A DNA stretch of 64,000 nucleotides from Methylomonas lenta. GTDB lineage: Bacteria > Pseudomonadota > Gammaproteobacteria > Methylococcales > Methylomonadaceae. A model generated the notes under the pieces. That model was given only the letters and a program-made list of their open reading frames with translations. It was not told where the DNA came from and searched no databases. The translations under genes and the position numbers were made by a program. Position 1 is the first letter of the stretch; each line of letters opens with the position of its first letter. Location: contig NZ_LUUI01000096.1 of assembly GCF_001644015.1 (NCBI RefSeq), forward strand, positions 1 through 64,000. The letters run 5' to 3'. Below, one piece after another: positions 55,456-64,000 of this stretch.

Positions 55456-56346
55456 TTAGAGAATTGGCGGTTGAATTGCACGAACTTTTTGTAAAGCCTG
55501 TGGTTGCCAATGCGCTATGGCCCAGTTTAACTGCTGTTGTATCGATGCGCTTAGCAGGTTTTCTGGTGGGTTTTGCTGTAAAAGTTTTAACAAAAAAAAC
55601 AACGTAGCTGTGGGGTGGCTATCATCAATAGGTGCTGCTAACGTCTGTTTGCTGAGCTTATCGCCATGCTCATCGACAATTAACGGTAAATGCAGGTAAT
55701 GCGGTGTGGGATAGCCTAATAATTGCTGTAGATAAATTTGTTTGGGTGTTGAATCCAGCAAATCCGCCCCTCTTACGACATGGCTGATAGCCTGGCTATT
55801 ATCGTCAATCACAACGGCAAACTGATAAGCGATGATTTGATCTCGTCGCCGAAGCACAAAATCACCCTGCTCCAACGCAAGATTTTGGCAAACTTTGCCC
55901 TGTAAAGCGTCATCAAATTCGATCGTTAAGTCCTGGGTCTTTAGGCGTAATGCGGTTGTATTGTCGTCAGGAAAACCAGCCTGACGACAATATCCAGGAT
56001 AAACCAGGCTATTGCCTAATTTTTTACGACTACAACGACAGGCATACAGCCATTGCTGACGCTGTAATTTTGCCAAGCTCTGTTGATACTGCTGCAGATG
56101 TTGGCTTTGAAAATAAACTTCGCAATCCCATTGCAAGCCAAATCGTTGTAGACAGTGCAAGATAGTATCCGTAGCGCCAGTTACATTTCGCGGAGTATCC
56201 AGGTCGTCGATTCTTAGACGCCAAAATCCCTTATGGTAACGGGCATCCAGATAACTGGCTAAAGCGGTGGAAAGCGATCCTAGGTGAAGCGGACCGGTTG
56301 GCGAAGGTGCAAACCGGCCTATGTATGAAGGGGTGGATACCGACAG
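55456..56346 (-). CDS. gluQ: Glutamyl-Q tRNA(Asp) synthetase; start codon unusual
   Basis: Transfers glutamate onto queuosine of tRNA-Asp; 296 residues if started at CTG 56346. The class I signature [18 protein letters not shown] and RIDDLDTPR are intact, so the N-terminus of the family lies here, but no ATG, GTG or TTG occurs in this frame between an upstream TGA and that signature. CTG at 56344-56346 (or a mutated start, GTA, two codons later, in [10 protein letters not shown]) would have to serve. The cysteine pair and other ligands near CRCSRK are present and KLSKQTLA is the KMSKS-like loop. dksA ends three bases upstream on the same strand, as in E. coli. Confidence 0.85.
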   Translation of the reverse strand: MSVSTPSYIGRFAPSPTGPLHLGSLSTALASYLDARYHKGFWRLRIDDLDTPRNVTGATDTILHCLQRFGLQWDCEVYFQSQHLQQYQQSLAKLQRQQWLYACRCSRKKLGNSLVYPGYCRQAGFPDDNTTALRLKTQDLTIEFDDALQGKVCQNLALEQGDFVLRRRDQIIAYQFAVVIDDNSQAISHVVRGADLLDSTPKQIYLQQLLGYPTPHYLHLPLIVDEHGDKLSKQTLAAPIDDSHPTATLFFLLKLLQQNPPENLLSASIQQQLNWAIAHWQPQALQKVRAIQPPIL

Positions 56347-56348
56347 AG

Positions 56349-56771
56349 TTAACCCATTTGTTTTTCCCGGATTTCATCCAGGGTTTTGCAATCGATACAC
56401 AAGGTTGCGGTTGGACGCGCTTCTAAACGACGAATGCCGATTTCCACACCACAGGTTTCACAATAGCCATAATCGCCGGCTTCGATATTTTTAATCGATT
56501 CTTCGATTTTCTTGATCAGCCTGCGCTCACGGTCGCGGGTACGCAATTCCAAACTAAATTCAGATTCTTGCGTGGCTCTGTCGTTGGGATCCGGAAAGTT
56601 GGCTGCATCATCCTGCATATGATGCACAGTTCTATCCACTTCCTGCATTAAATCCGATTTCCACTTGTTCAGGATATTGGTGAAATGCTGCAACTGGGCC
56701 TCATTCATGTATTCTTCACCCTCAACTTCAACATACGGTTTGAGGGTAAATTCTGTAGTGGAACTATTCAT
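56349..56771 (-). CDS. dksA: RNA polymerase-binding transcription factor DksA
   Basis: ppGpp-dependent regulator that enters the RNA polymerase secondary channel, 140 residues. The coiled-coil tip motif DxxDxA is DPNDRA, and the zinc finger is CETC with CIDC. E. coli DksA has a slightly longer N-terminus. ATG 56771 (MNSSTTEF) is chosen with GGAG upstream, against a longer ORF to 56837. It is followed by gluQ, the conserved pair. Confidence 0.95.
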   Translation of the reverse strand: MNSSTTEFTLKPYVEVEGEEYMNEAQLQHFTNILNKWKSDLMQEVDRTVHHMQDDAANFPDPNDRATQESEFSLELRTRDRERRLIKKIEESIKNIEAGDYGYCETCGVEIGIRRLEARPTATLCIDCKTLDEIREKQMG

Positions 56772-56855
56772 CCATTGACTCCTGCCTATCTTTCTAAAAT
56801 TGGGGGGCTTTTTATCAGAATGACCGGCCACAAGCAAGAAGTTTGTTATTATGCA

Positions 56856-56876
56856 CGCCCATTAGCTCAATGGATA
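56856..56876 (+). other. tRNA-like 5' fragment upstream of the aminotransferase gene
   Basis: The 21 bases CGCCCATTAGCTCAATGGATA resemble the acceptor strand and D arm of a bacterial tRNA (A-G-C-T-C-A-x-x-x-G-G-A-T-A), but no anticodon or T arm follows; the aminotransferase coding sequence begins a few bases on. It may be a relic or coincidence. Confidence 0.25.
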
Positions 56877-56884
56877 ACAAGGAT

Positions 56885-58048
56885 ATGAAACAGCAAGTCG
56901 CAGACAGAATGCAAGGCATATCAGCCTTTTATGTCATGGAATTATTACAACGTGCCAAACAATTAGAGCGTGAGGGCAGAGACATTATTCACATGGAAAT
57001 CGGTGAACCCGATTTCCAAACCCCGCAAGCGGTCATCGATGCCGGCAGAGCGTTATTAAAAACCGGTGAAGTGAAATATACTGCTGCAGCCGGGATGCCG
57101 GAATTGCGTAGCAGTATTGCCGATTATTACCAGCAGCAGTATGGTGTAACTGTCGATCCGCGGCGGGTTTTTGTGACTCCGGGTGCTACTGGGGCATTTT
57201 TATTGGCGTTTGGTATTAGTTTAAACCCTGGCGAGCAAGTGATGATGTCTGATCCTTGTTATCCCTGTAACGATAACTTTGTCCGTTTGTTCAATGGTCA
57301 TACGCATTTTGTTAATGTCGATGCCAGTACCCAATATCAACTAAGCGCCGATTTGATCGCCAAAAACTGGTACCTGGCCAGTAAAGGCGTGTTGATTGCT
57401 TCACCCTCTAATCCCACCGGCACCTTGATTAACCGTGAGGATTTTCATAAAGCCATCACTCAGGTACATCAGCTTGGCGGCTGTTTTTACTCTGATGAAA
57501 TTTATCACGGTCTGATTTACGATCAGCCTGCTGTTAGTGCTTTGGTTTTTAGCGATGAAGCTTTTGTAATCAATAGTTTTTCCAAGTTTTTTGGCATGAC
57601 CGGTTGGCGCGTGGGTTGGTTGGTGGTGCCGGACGCCTTTGTCGAAGCGGCTGAAAAGCTGGCGCAAAATATTTTTATTTCAACGCCTACACATTCGCAA
57701 TATGCTGCTCTGGCGTCTTTCACGCCGGAAAATATGGCAGAACTGGAACGTCGCCGGATTGAGTTTAAGGCCCGTCGGGATTTTTTGTATGAAAACTTGC
57801 TAAGGCTGGGCTTTAAAATTGCCTGTAAACCCGAAGGCGCATTTTATATTTATGCCGATTGCAGTGCTTTTACCGACAACAGTTTTGAATTTGCCAGAGC
57901 ATTGTTAGAACAGGAAGGTGTGGCGGTTACCCCGGGTCGTGATTTTGGCTTATATTTGGCTGATCAACATATCCGTTTTGCATATACTGCTTCTATCGAT
58001 AGAATGTCTGCCGCTTTAACACGATTGGAACGCTTTTTATGCCGATAA
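56885..58048 (+). CDS. Class I/II pyridoxal phosphate aminotransferase
   Basis: PLP-dependent aminotransferase, about 387 residues. The substrate region IIHMEIGEPDFQTPQAV, then FVTPGATGAFLLAF, the asparagine and aspartate in SPSNPTGTLI and SDEIYHGLIY, and the PLP lysine in INSFSKFFGMTGWRVGW are all conserved. It resembles the aspartate/alanine-type group; the amino donor and acceptor are not known. ATG 56870 and 56885 are possible starts; the latter fits the family start (ADRMQ). It overlaps the next gene (rhodanese) by ten bases. Confidence 0.9.
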   Translation: MKQQVADRMQGISAFYVMELLQRAKQLEREGRDIIHMEIGEPDFQTPQAVIDAGRALLKTGEVKYTAAAGMPELRSSIADYYQQQYGVTVDPRRVFVTPGATGAFLLAFGISLNPGEQVMMSDPCYPCNDNFVRLFNGHTHFVNVDASTQYQLSADLIAKNWYLASKGVLIASPSNPTGTLINREDFHKAITQVHQLGGCFYSDEIYHGLIYDQPAVSALVFSDEAFVINSFSKFFGMTGWRVGWLVVPDAFVEAAEKLAQNIFISTPTHSQYAALASFTPENMAELERRRIEFKARRDFLYENLLRLGFKIACKPEGAFYIYADCSAFTDNSFEFARALLEQEGVAVTPGRDFGLYLADQHIRFAYTASIDRMSAALTRLERFLCR

Positions 58049-58362
58049 CACAATGTAGTGCACAAGAATTACAACAACGCTTGGAAGATAACGAAGACTT
58101 TTTACTATTGGATGTGCGTGAAGCCAATGAATACGCCTTTGCGCAGATTCAAGGCAGCCTTCACATACCCTTACGACAAATACCCGAACGCATACAAGAA
58201 CTGAATCCAGAGCAAGACCTAGTGGTGCTCTGTCACCATGGCATGCGTAGTCAGCAAGCTTGTCTGTTTTTAGAGCAATACGGATTTACACGTCTTTTCA
58301 ATTTAGTCGGCGGCATAGATGCCTGGTCCTTAAGTTGCGATACCACAGTTTCTCGCTATTAA
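58039..58362 (+). CDS. Rhodanese domain protein
   Basis: Single-domain cytoplasmic rhodanese of 107 residues. DVREANEYAFAQIQGSLHIPL is the domain start, and the persulfide cysteine is in VVLCHHGMRSQQAC, with the typical 6-residue loop. It resembles GlpE/PspE-like and sulfurtransferase forms. It overlaps the aminotransferase by ten bases and ends 15 bases before the DUF3581 gene, so the three are cotranscribed. The sulfur acceptor is unknown. Confidence 0.9.
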   Translation: MPITQCSAQELQQRLEDNEDFLLLDVREANEYAFAQIQGSLHIPLRQIPERIQELNPEQDLVVLCHHGMRSQQACLFLEQYGFTRLFNLVGGIDAWSLSCDTTVSRY

Positions 58363-58377
58363 AAGAATAATAACAAT

Positions 58378-59100
58378 ATGTTTTTAAAAGAATTTTACCA
58401 AACACAAGATAACGGCTTGCGTATATCTGCAGAGCAAGCGAGTAGCTTTGCCAAGGAAATTGCTCACGATTTCAATCCGCTACACGATGCCGATGCCAAG
58501 CGTTTTTGTGTGCCGGGTGATTTATTATTTTCTTTGGTGCTGGAGAAATATGGTCTCAGTGAACATATGCACTTTATATTTTCAGGCATGGTGGGTGATG
58601 GGGTTTTGCTGAATTTTCCGGAAACCGATGCCGAACAAATCGATGTTACCGATCATCAAGGTAAAACCTATTTGCAAATCCAACGTTCCGGCAAAATCAA
58701 TCATGACCATGCCATGATTGAAGCCTTGATTCGCGATTATGTGGCATTTTCCGGGCAAAACTTTCCTTATGTGCTGGTGCCTTTGTTGGCAAAAGAAAAT
58801 GTCATGTTCAACATTGATCGACCGTTAGTGATTTATGAAAGTATGACGCTAAATATCGCGCAGATAGACGTGGACAATCCTCGCCTGGAAATGCTGGAAC
58901 CCAAAATGGAAGTTAATGGTAAGCGCGCCACTGCTTATCTATATTTTCAGATTAAGTCGGGTGACGAGGTCGTGGGGACGGGGTTTAAGAAGCTGACTGT
59001 CAGCGGTTTGCGTACCTATGAAACCGAGCCTATGGATGCATTTGTTGATGAATATCTGGCCCGGAAAAATGGCTATCTGGCAAACCTGATTGCCAATTAA
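58378..59100 (+). CDS. DUF3581 family protein
   Basis: Soluble protein of 240 residues matching the DUF3581 (PF12119) family by memory, e.g. EIAHDFNPLHDADAKRFCVP at residues 27-46 and GDLLFSLVLEKYG. The N-terminal part (HDFNPLHDADAKRF) resembles a hot-dog dehydratase motif (D-x-N-P-x-H), which suggests a hot-dog fold acting on acyl thioesters; this is an inference. The family is found in gammaproteobacteria. It is the last gene of the operon with the aminotransferase and rhodanese genes. Confidence 0.8.
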   Translation: MFLKEFYQTQDNGLRISAEQASSFAKEIAHDFNPLHDADAKRFCVPGDLLFSLVLEKYGLSEHMHFIFSGMVGDGVLLNFPETDAEQIDVTDHQGKTYLQIQRSGKINHDHAMIEALIRDYVAFSGQNFPYVLVPLLAKENVMFNIDRPLVIYESMTLNIAQIDVDNPRLEMLEPKMEVNGKRATAYLYFQIKSGDEVVGTGFKKLTVSGLRTYETEPMDAFVDEYLARKNGYLANLIAN

Positions 59101-59479
59101 GTTTTTTTAATCATCGGTTTTCACTATTCAAGTAGCGATCTACCGCTTAAATACCACCGTCATGCCCGCCGGGAAGCGGGCATCCGTGGCTTATGGATCC
59201 AGGTGATCTTGCCTTAGATAAAGCTAGTTGGGTTCTGCTGAAGGTGCTTTATAATCAGAATTCTGAAATACACCTCGCTCCGCATTATCTGCCATTGCCA
59301 TGAAATATGGACACAAGAATCTTCCTCTTTTATGGCCTGAGTGCCATGATCAAAATTTGCTTTCTGTTTGTCAGTTTATGCTTGATAAGCGCTTGATCTA
59401 CATTGTCAGAACATAAAACAGCATTTAACAAACGCCTGCATTACATACTTTGGTTGCACTTCTTAACCCGTTTTAATTT
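59101..59479. repeat. Gene-free region with a REP-like palindrome
   Basis: Between convergent DUF3581 and moeA genes. It contains ATGCCCGC (59162-59169) and GCGGGCAT (59176-59183), a palindrome followed by CCGTGG...GGATCC, the layout of dispersed REP elements seen in many proteobacteria. Only one copy was noticed here. No gene found in the rest. Confidence 0.4.
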
Positions 59480-60724
59480 CTAAAGCGATGTATCCAAGGG
59501 TTCTACTATCACCATTTCACCGGCTTCGACCCCCTTGCATTCACTGTTAAGTACAATAAAACAATTAGCTAAACTGGTTACTTTGAGTTGATGAGAGTCC
59601 TGTTGTCCGGCTGCTTGGACACTAAATTCACCCGGTGAAATTTGTCGCAGGATGCCGCGCTGATATTCCTGCCGACCGGGTGATTTGCGTAGCGGTGTTT
59701 CGCAGCGGGCAAGCAGTTGCAATGCTTGTGTTGGATACAATCCGGAAAGTTGTTGTAAAGCCGGTTTCACAAACTTTTCAAATGTCACTAATACAGCTAC
59801 CGGGTTGCCGGGCAAACCGAAAAACAAACAATCATCGATCTTGCCAAAGGCTAATGGCTTACCCGGTTTGATAGCCAATTTCCAGAAATTGACCTGACCG
59901 CATTTTTCCAGTGTTTGTTTGATAAAGTCGGCATCCCCAACCGATGCGCCGCCGGTAGAAATCAGCACATCAAATTTGCCGGCAGCTGAGCTGATGGTGT
60001 GCTCAATTAACTGACTGTCATCTTTGATGACGCCTAAATCGGTAACCAGATGATTAGCCTGTTTTAATAAACTATCCAATAAATAACGATTGCTGTCATA
60101 AATTTGCCCAGGCTGCAAAGCTTGGCCGATGGCCGTCAATTCGTCGCCGGTGGAAAAAAAGCCAATTTTTAAGCGGCGCGTCACTTGAACTTTGTCTATG
60201 CCTGCGGCTGCCAGTAAACCTAAGTCACTGGCTTTTAGTTTTTTGGGCGCCTTGATTAACCGTTCATGTTGTTTAACATCGCTGCCTGCTGCGCGGATAT
60301 TTTTAAATGGCTTAGTGTTTTCCGGCAGCGTGATTTGATCTGCCTGGCGGGTAATCTGTTCCTGGGCAATCACACTATCGGCAAAATCCGGTACCACGGC
60401 ACCGGTAAAAATGCGTATGCATTGATTGGGTTGGGCTGAGCCTGTAAAAGGTTTTCCGGCCCAGGATGTCCCAATGACCTGCAACATAGTCGCCTGGTTT
60501 TTGATCAGGGCGTCGCTAGCAAAGGCATAGCCATCCATTGCAGCATTCCGTTGCGGCGGAATATCGATGGGCGTATGAATACTTTGTTGCAGGATGCGGT
60601 CTAAAGCTTCCGTCAAGCCTATCGATTCGTGTTGCTCAATCGGTTTAATAGCCTGACGTATGTGTTGTTGCGCTTGCTCAACGGATAATAATGCGGCGCT
60701 TTTGGGGTAACAAATTTCGGTCAC
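59480..60724 (-). CDS. moeA: Molybdopterin molybdenumtransferase
   Basis: Inserts molybdate into adenylylated molybdopterin to form Moco; 414 residues. AMDGYAFASD is the conserved start motif, RIFTGAVVPDFADSVI follows, the MoCF-like domain has LISTGGASVGDADF and IKPGKPLAFGKI with FGLPGNPVAVLVTF. All domains are intact. The ATG overlaps the mobB stop upstream (ATGA), so they form a mobB-moeA operon. Confidence 0.95.
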   Translation of the reverse strand: MTEICYPKSAALLSVEQAQQHIRQAIKPIEQHESIGLTEALDRILQQSIHTPIDIPPQRNAAMDGYAFASDALIKNQATMLQVIGTSWAGKPFTGSAQPNQCIRIFTGAVVPDFADSVIAQEQITRQADQITLPENTKPFKNIRAAGSDVKQHERLIKAPKKLKASDLGLLAAAGIDKVQVTRRLKIGFFSTGDELTAIGQALQPGQIYDSNRYLLDSLLKQANHLVTDLGVIKDDSQLIEHTISSAAGKFDVLISTGGASVGDADFIKQTLEKCGQVNFWKLAIKPGKPLAFGKIDDCLFFGLPGNPVAVLVTFEKFVKPALQQLSGLYPTQALQLLARCETPLRKSPGRQEYQRGILRQISPGEFSVQAAGQQDSHQLKVTSLANCFIVLNSECKGVEAGEMVIVEPLDTSL

Positions 60725-61248
60725 GATGCGGGCTCGAAAAAATAGTTAAAAATAAAATGGGCGATAGCTTGTGGGCAATTCAAATCCAAACAGGGTAAAT
60801 AATTGGTGGTGTTTAATGGCTGGTCGCTAGCGATGGCAATAATGTTGCTATCATTGGGATAGATTAATTCTTTGCCCAGGCTTGGGCGGTGTAATTCAAT
60901 TTTGGGAAAGCTTTCATGTCGAAAACCCTCCACTAGAATTAAATCCAAATCTGCTTGTGGAAAAGCAGCTAACTGATCGATTAAATGTACCTCCAACAAT
61001 GGTTGAAACTCAGTAATCAGGGCTCGACGATAGGGCGATACTATCATGACAGGCGATGCGCCGGCGGCCCGCAATTCATAGCTGTCTTTGCCAGGATAGT
61101 CTATTTCAAAGTCATGATGGCTGTGTTTGATCAAACCGACTTTCAAGCCTCGTTGCTTTAGTATCGGTATCAGGCGTGTCAGTAAATAGGTTTTGCCTGT
61201 GCCGCTGAAGGCAGCAAATCCGAGAATAAAAGGTTGTTGCAAGGTCAT
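60721..61248 (-). CDS. mobB: Molybdopterin-guanine dinucleotide biosynthesis protein B
   Basis: GTPase-like accessory protein of molybdenum cofactor synthesis, 175 residues. The P-loop is FSGTGKTYLL, with HSHHDFEIDYPGKDSYELRAAGA following, and LDLILVEGFRHESFPKIELHR as Walker B. It starts at ATG 61248 and overlaps moeA by four bases. It may help deliver GTP or Mo-cofactor to MobA; the mobA gene is not in the window. Operon with moeA. Confidence 0.92.
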   Translation of the reverse strand: MTLQQPFILGFAAFSGTGKTYLLTRLIPILKQRGLKVGLIKHSHHDFEIDYPGKDSYELRAAGASPVMIVSPYRRALITEFQPLLEVHLIDQLAAFPQADLDLILVEGFRHESFPKIELHRPSLGKELIYPNDSNIIAIASDQPLNTTNYLPCLDLNCPQAIAHFIFNYFFEPAS

Positions 61249-61328
61249 TGATGTCCTTAGTCATATGAAGCCAATAACATTCTAAGGTATTATGACCTAT
61301 TTGAAGTTAATGCTGGCAGGGAGAAACC

Positions 61329-61829
61329 GTGATACGCCTTTTGTTGTTATTGGTACCGGTGATGCTGGTTTATCTGGCGATTCGCTGGTTCCAGAAAACG
61401 CCACCTGAGCAGGTTAGCAAGTGGTTCAAAAAAATCGGCTGGATACTAGTCGTTGTATTAATGCTAGTGTTAATGGGGACTGGAAAGCTTAATTGGCTTT
61501 TTGCGATGCTTGGTGTCGCCATCGCTTTTATGGTTCGGTTGATGCCGGCTATTTTAAATTACGCACCACAACTCCATCGTCTTTGGATGTCATTCACTGC
61601 CGGTAAACAACAGCAATATCATCAGCAACAATCTAACCGGCCTCCGCGGGGTAACAATATGAGTAAAGCTGAGGCTTTGGAGGTGTTAGGTTTGACTCCG
61701 GGCGCTAGTGAAGAACAAATTATTCAGGCGCATCGGAAGCTGATAGCAAAATTACACCCGGATAAAGGCGGTTCCAATTATTTAGCGGCACAAATAAATT
61801 TAGCTAAAAAAACACTATTGAATAGTTAA
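61329..61829 (+). CDS. Membrane-anchored J-domain protein
   Basis: A 166-residue protein with two to three N-terminal helices (LLLLLVPVMLVYLAIRWF; IGWILVVVLMLVLMGT; WLFAMLGVAIAFMVRLM), a Gln-rich linker (QQQYHQQQ) and a C-terminal truncated J domain with the HPD motif (KLIAKLHPDKGGSNYLAAQI). Such proteins are related to DjlA/Tim14-like cochaperones of DnaK. It starts with GTG 61329, preceded by GGGAG. It is alone on the plus strand between mobB and a hairpin. Confidence 0.86.
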   Translation: MIRLLLLLVPVMLVYLAIRWFQKTPPEQVSKWFKKIGWILVVVLMLVLMGTGKLNWLFAMLGVAIAFMVRLMPAILNYAPQLHRLWMSFTAGKQQQYHQQQSNRPPRGNNMSKAEALEVLGLTPGASEEQIIQAHRKLIAKLHPDKGGSNYLAAQINLAKKTLLNS

Positions 61830-61917
61830 ATCCGATTGATTTTGTTGTAGTTCAAACCCAAGTGCATTGTTCCTACGCTTTGCACTCATCGTTATACACA
61901 AGTCACTCGCCTCAGAA

Positions 61918-61939
61918 CCCCTCTCCATCAGGAGAGGGG
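61918..61939. terminator. Hairpin between the J-domain gene and tamB
   Basis: Stem CCCCTCTCC / GGAGAGGGG around ATCA, GC-rich nine-base arms, between convergent genes. It lacks a T run. Confidence 0.5.
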
Positions 61940-62038
61940 GCTTAACACCATCAGATTAAAGTGTTCCAGCATGGAAATCATAAGCGGAAGTTGATTTTGG
62001 CGAAATCCTAAGATTAAAAACCCTTACAAAACGGCTTA

Positions 62039-64000
62039 TCAATTGGTGTCGATTTCATAGTTAAGTTTAATCCGTTGTGAGGTGCCGGCCTGGGTCTCTA
62101 CGTTGAAGGATTGGCTGAGTTTGTGTTTCAGAACCAATACAGCCTGTTGATTGAATATTCCGACTTTGGTGCCGACATAGAAATCCGGGGTTAAATATTG
62201 ACCTACTGCCAACATAGTGTCTTGCAGGGCTTTGCCTTGCTTGACTTCAAATTCATCCACCCCCAGTTTTTCAGTCAACCAGGATAATTGTCCGGCACCA
62301 TAAGACAAAGCCGCGCCAGCAACCATGCTGCCATCCGATTTTCCGACTTGATTCAATGACGAGCCGGTAAGCAAATACGCCAAGGCTTCGGATTCAGGCA
62401 AAGACGGTTCCGAATAAATCCGGGTTTTGGGGGCTTTTAACGGGCCGGTTAAGCTCAATATAGCCGTGACATTCTGGTCTTTAGAAACCCGAATTGCCTC
62501 CACATCCAGCCAAGGCGAATCGACAGGGCCATCAAACATAAAGCGGCCTTTACGCACGGTCAAGTTTTGACCATAGCTTTGGTAACGGCCATTTTTCATG
62601 TCAATGGTGCCATGCATCGCTGTTTTGTCGCCGGATTGATTTATTTTTAACTTACCGTGCAATTCGGTAGTAAGACCTTGTCCGGAAAAGCGTACCAGCG
62701 GGCCTAATTCAACATCGATATTCGTATTCAGGCCCACTGTGGTTCCTGGTTTTTTTTCGCTGATGGTTTGACCTTTTATCACTTCATCTTCACTGACGGT
62801 AACGGCATTTTTAGGTAACTCCTTTAAGGTGATAATGGCCTTAGGCACCAGTAGATAACCGCTTAGTTTGCTCTCTGTTTCGGCCAGTGTCAGCTTTAGG
62901 TCGGGACTAAGAGTGACTTCAGCTTCCGGCAGCTTGGCTACTTCAAAATCACTGCCTTGAATACTAATCTCTGCCTTGCCGTCCAGACCGATCAAACCAT
63001 TGATGTTTAATTGCCCTTCAGCGGAGTTTACACTGCCGGTCACTTGCATGCGTTGACCTTGTTCGTCTGCGGTAAGAATTTTTAAGTTGATATCACGCAG
63101 ACTAATACCCAGACTGGCAACGTCGGTAGCACCTTGCGTGAGCTGAATATAGCCTTGTGAAATCGGTTGTTCCATGCTGCCATTGACAGACAAATCGGCT
63201 TTAATCTGGCCTTTAATATTGGATAATTCAGGCGCCAATGCGTTGAATAAGGCAAGGTCCTGCATGGAAGCATTTACTTGTCCCTTTAAGCTCTTACTTG
63301 GGCCAGTATCGGCTTGCAATTTGACGCGTAAGAAATCCTGATTGCTCATCAATAACTCAAGATTAGCCGAAAGCTGGTCGCCATTGATATCGCCGCTCAG
63401 GGTCGATGCAGCAAACGGTACTGTAATCTGTGTCTGGGCATTTTTGAACCCGAGGCTACTATTAGCTGGTATGGCCAATTGATAATGGCCATTAAACTGG
63501 TTTTTCCTTTGTTGTATTTCTGCAGAAACATCAATAATGCCGGTAAATTCCATAGCCTCTTTGCTATCGGATTTAGGCAGAAACTTTGGCGTTGCGCTAC
63601 CTTTTAGGCTAATGCTGTTGTTTTGTCCGCCAGAGGCATGGACATGCAGATTAATTTGATCTAAAGCAACACCCGCTTCAGCCATTTCCAGTTTAGCGGA
63701 TAGCAAATCGATATCGCCGGCAATCAAAGGGCTACTTAGGTTGCCTTGTAATTTTAAATCTGTCGTCAATTGACCACTCAGCTCAGAAACGCCAGGCATA
63801 AATGCTCTAAACAATGACCAGTCTGCAATCGACGCCTTAATTTGACCCGACAAAATCTGGGATGCATGAGTGTTGAGTTGCAATTGTGCCGTTAGATTAT
63901 CCTTGCCGGTCAATGCCAAATCAGCATGACTGGATAACAGATTATTTTTTAGCGTGCCATCGATACTTAAGCGACCTAAAGTCATTTCCTGGCGGTTTTG
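62039..64000 (-). CDS. tamB: TamB (translocation and assembly module) C-terminal part, 5' end outside window
   Basis: Inner-membrane-anchored periplasmic protein that bridges to the outer membrane BamA-like TamA; here the last 653 residues. The repeated beta-taco (AsmA/DUF490-like) pattern with GSMEQPISQGYIQLTQG, GTIDMKNGRYQSYGQNLTVRKG and RKGRFMFDGPVDSPWLDVEA, and the end YLTPDFYVGTKVGIFNQQAV followed by TSQRIKLNYEID, are characteristic. The frame is open through the right edge (codons continue upstream of ATG 63985), so the start lies beyond the window. tamA is likely further to the right. Confidence 0.93.
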   Translation of the reverse strand, partial: QNRQEMTLGRLSIDGTLKNNLLSSHADLALTGKDNLTAQLQLNTHASQILSGQIKASIADWSLFRAFMPGVSELSGQLTTDLKLQGNLSSPLIAGDIDLLSAKLEMAEAGVALDQINLHVHASGGQNNSISLKGSATPKFLPKSDSKEAMEFTGIIDVSAEIQQRKNQFNGHYQLAIPANSSLGFKNAQTQITVPFAASTLSGDINGDQLSANLELLMSNQDFLRVKLQADTGPSKSLKGQVNASMQDLALFNALAPELSNIKGQIKADLSVNGSMEQPISQGYIQLTQGATDVASLGISLRDINLKILTADEQGQRMQVTGSVNSAEGQLNINGLIGLDGKAEISIQGSDFEVAKLPEAEVTLSPDLKLTLAETESKLSGYLLVPKAIITLKELPKNAVTVSEDEVIKGQTISEKKPGTTVGLNTNIDVELGPLVRFSGQGLTTELHGKLKINQSGDKTAMHGTIDMKNGRYQSYGQNLTVRKGRFMFDGPVDSPWLDVEAIRVSKDQNVTAILSLTGPLKAPKTRIYSEPSLPESEALAYLLTGSSLNQVGKSDGSMVAGAALSYGAGQLSWLTEKLGVDEFEVKQGKALQDTMLAVGQYLTPDFYVGTKVGIFNQQAVLVLKHKLSQSFNVETQAGTSQRIKLNYEIDTN

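Noticed and set aside
56330..56400. Programmed -1 frameshift from dksA into gluQ
   Set aside because: gluQ is in the -1 frame relative to dksA, but no slippery heptamer or downstream stem was found near the dksA stop, and both genes encode separate families.
59101..59479. CRISPR-like or mobile repeat array
   Set aside because: Only one REP-like palindrome; no spaced repeats, transposase or terminal duplications.
59101..61328. Molybdenum cofactor riboswitch near moeA/mobB
   Set aside because: Only 80 bases lie upstream of mobB, and no conserved aptamer structure was seen.

Overview
The window is a typical stretch of a gammaproteobacterial chromosome of intermediate GC. The gene set points to a methylotroph or methanotroph of the Methylococcales type: a complete Entner-Doudoroff and oxidative pentose phosphate gene block, the AmmeMemoRadiSam trio, norCB with NsrR, DUF3581, DksA-GluQ, and exopolysaccharide genes of the PEP-CTERM/exosortase-associated kind. 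No methane or methanol oxidation gene is present, so this placement is an inference. I saw no rRNA, intact tRNA, CRISPR array, prophage or insertion sequence.

Layout. 1-3243: end of a sugar ABC importer operon (binding protein, two permeases, ATPase). 3366-6085: rhodanese lipoprotein, APS reductase (cysH) and glutamate-cysteine ligase (gshA), that is, sulfur assimilation coupled to glutathione. 6161-10821: recQ, a DUF1249 protein, queD, a PilZ protein and trpS. 10840-14544: an unrecognised secreted or anchored protein, a decayed YdcF/DUF218 gene, a trypsin-like protease and a polyprenyl-phosphate sugar transferase. 14669-15380: lexA with alphaproteobacterial-style LexA boxes. 15551-23919: a signalling operon made of a 1734-residue kinase-like/ATPase/TPR/GAF/histidine kinase, a response regulator whose C-terminal half is a KaiB-like domain, and a triple-PAS GGDEF-EAL protein. 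24038-25047: thioredoxin-like protein and a Dabb lipoprotein.

25115-33918: zwf, pgl, opgC, edd, eda, a cytochrome b561 and gnd, all on the minus strand; together they take glucose 6-phosphate to 6-phosphogluconate and then to KDPG cleavage or to ribulose 5-phosphate. 34081-36720: the AmmeMemoRadiSam genes. 36726-37625: a UbiA/MenA-type prenyltransferase. 38027-42568: polysaccharide export (Wza-like, beta-barrel, Wzz-like, CpsD-like). 42794-45582: a HopJ-family protein, a MnmC(o)-like FAD oxidoreductase overlapping a YtqB/MnmM-like methyltransferase, ppnP and a NYN-domain protein. 45829-49441: penicillin acylase family protein, DUF1097 and KTSC proteins. 49541-52543: norB, norC and a small membrane protein facing nsrR, with an NsrR-like operator between them. 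52585-64000: EamA transporter, acs, gluQ, dksA, an aminotransferase, rhodanese, DUF3581, moeA, mobB, a membrane J-domain protein and the C-terminal part of tamB.

The most interesting items are the receiver-KaiB fusion and its operon, the kinase domain in the same operon that lacks its catalytic aspartate, the LexA with alpha-type recognition helix and GTTC-N7-GTTC box, the possible split MnmC/MnmM route for tRNA modification, the gluQ gene with no ordinary start codon, and the CpsD-like protein whose Walker A lysine is asparagine.
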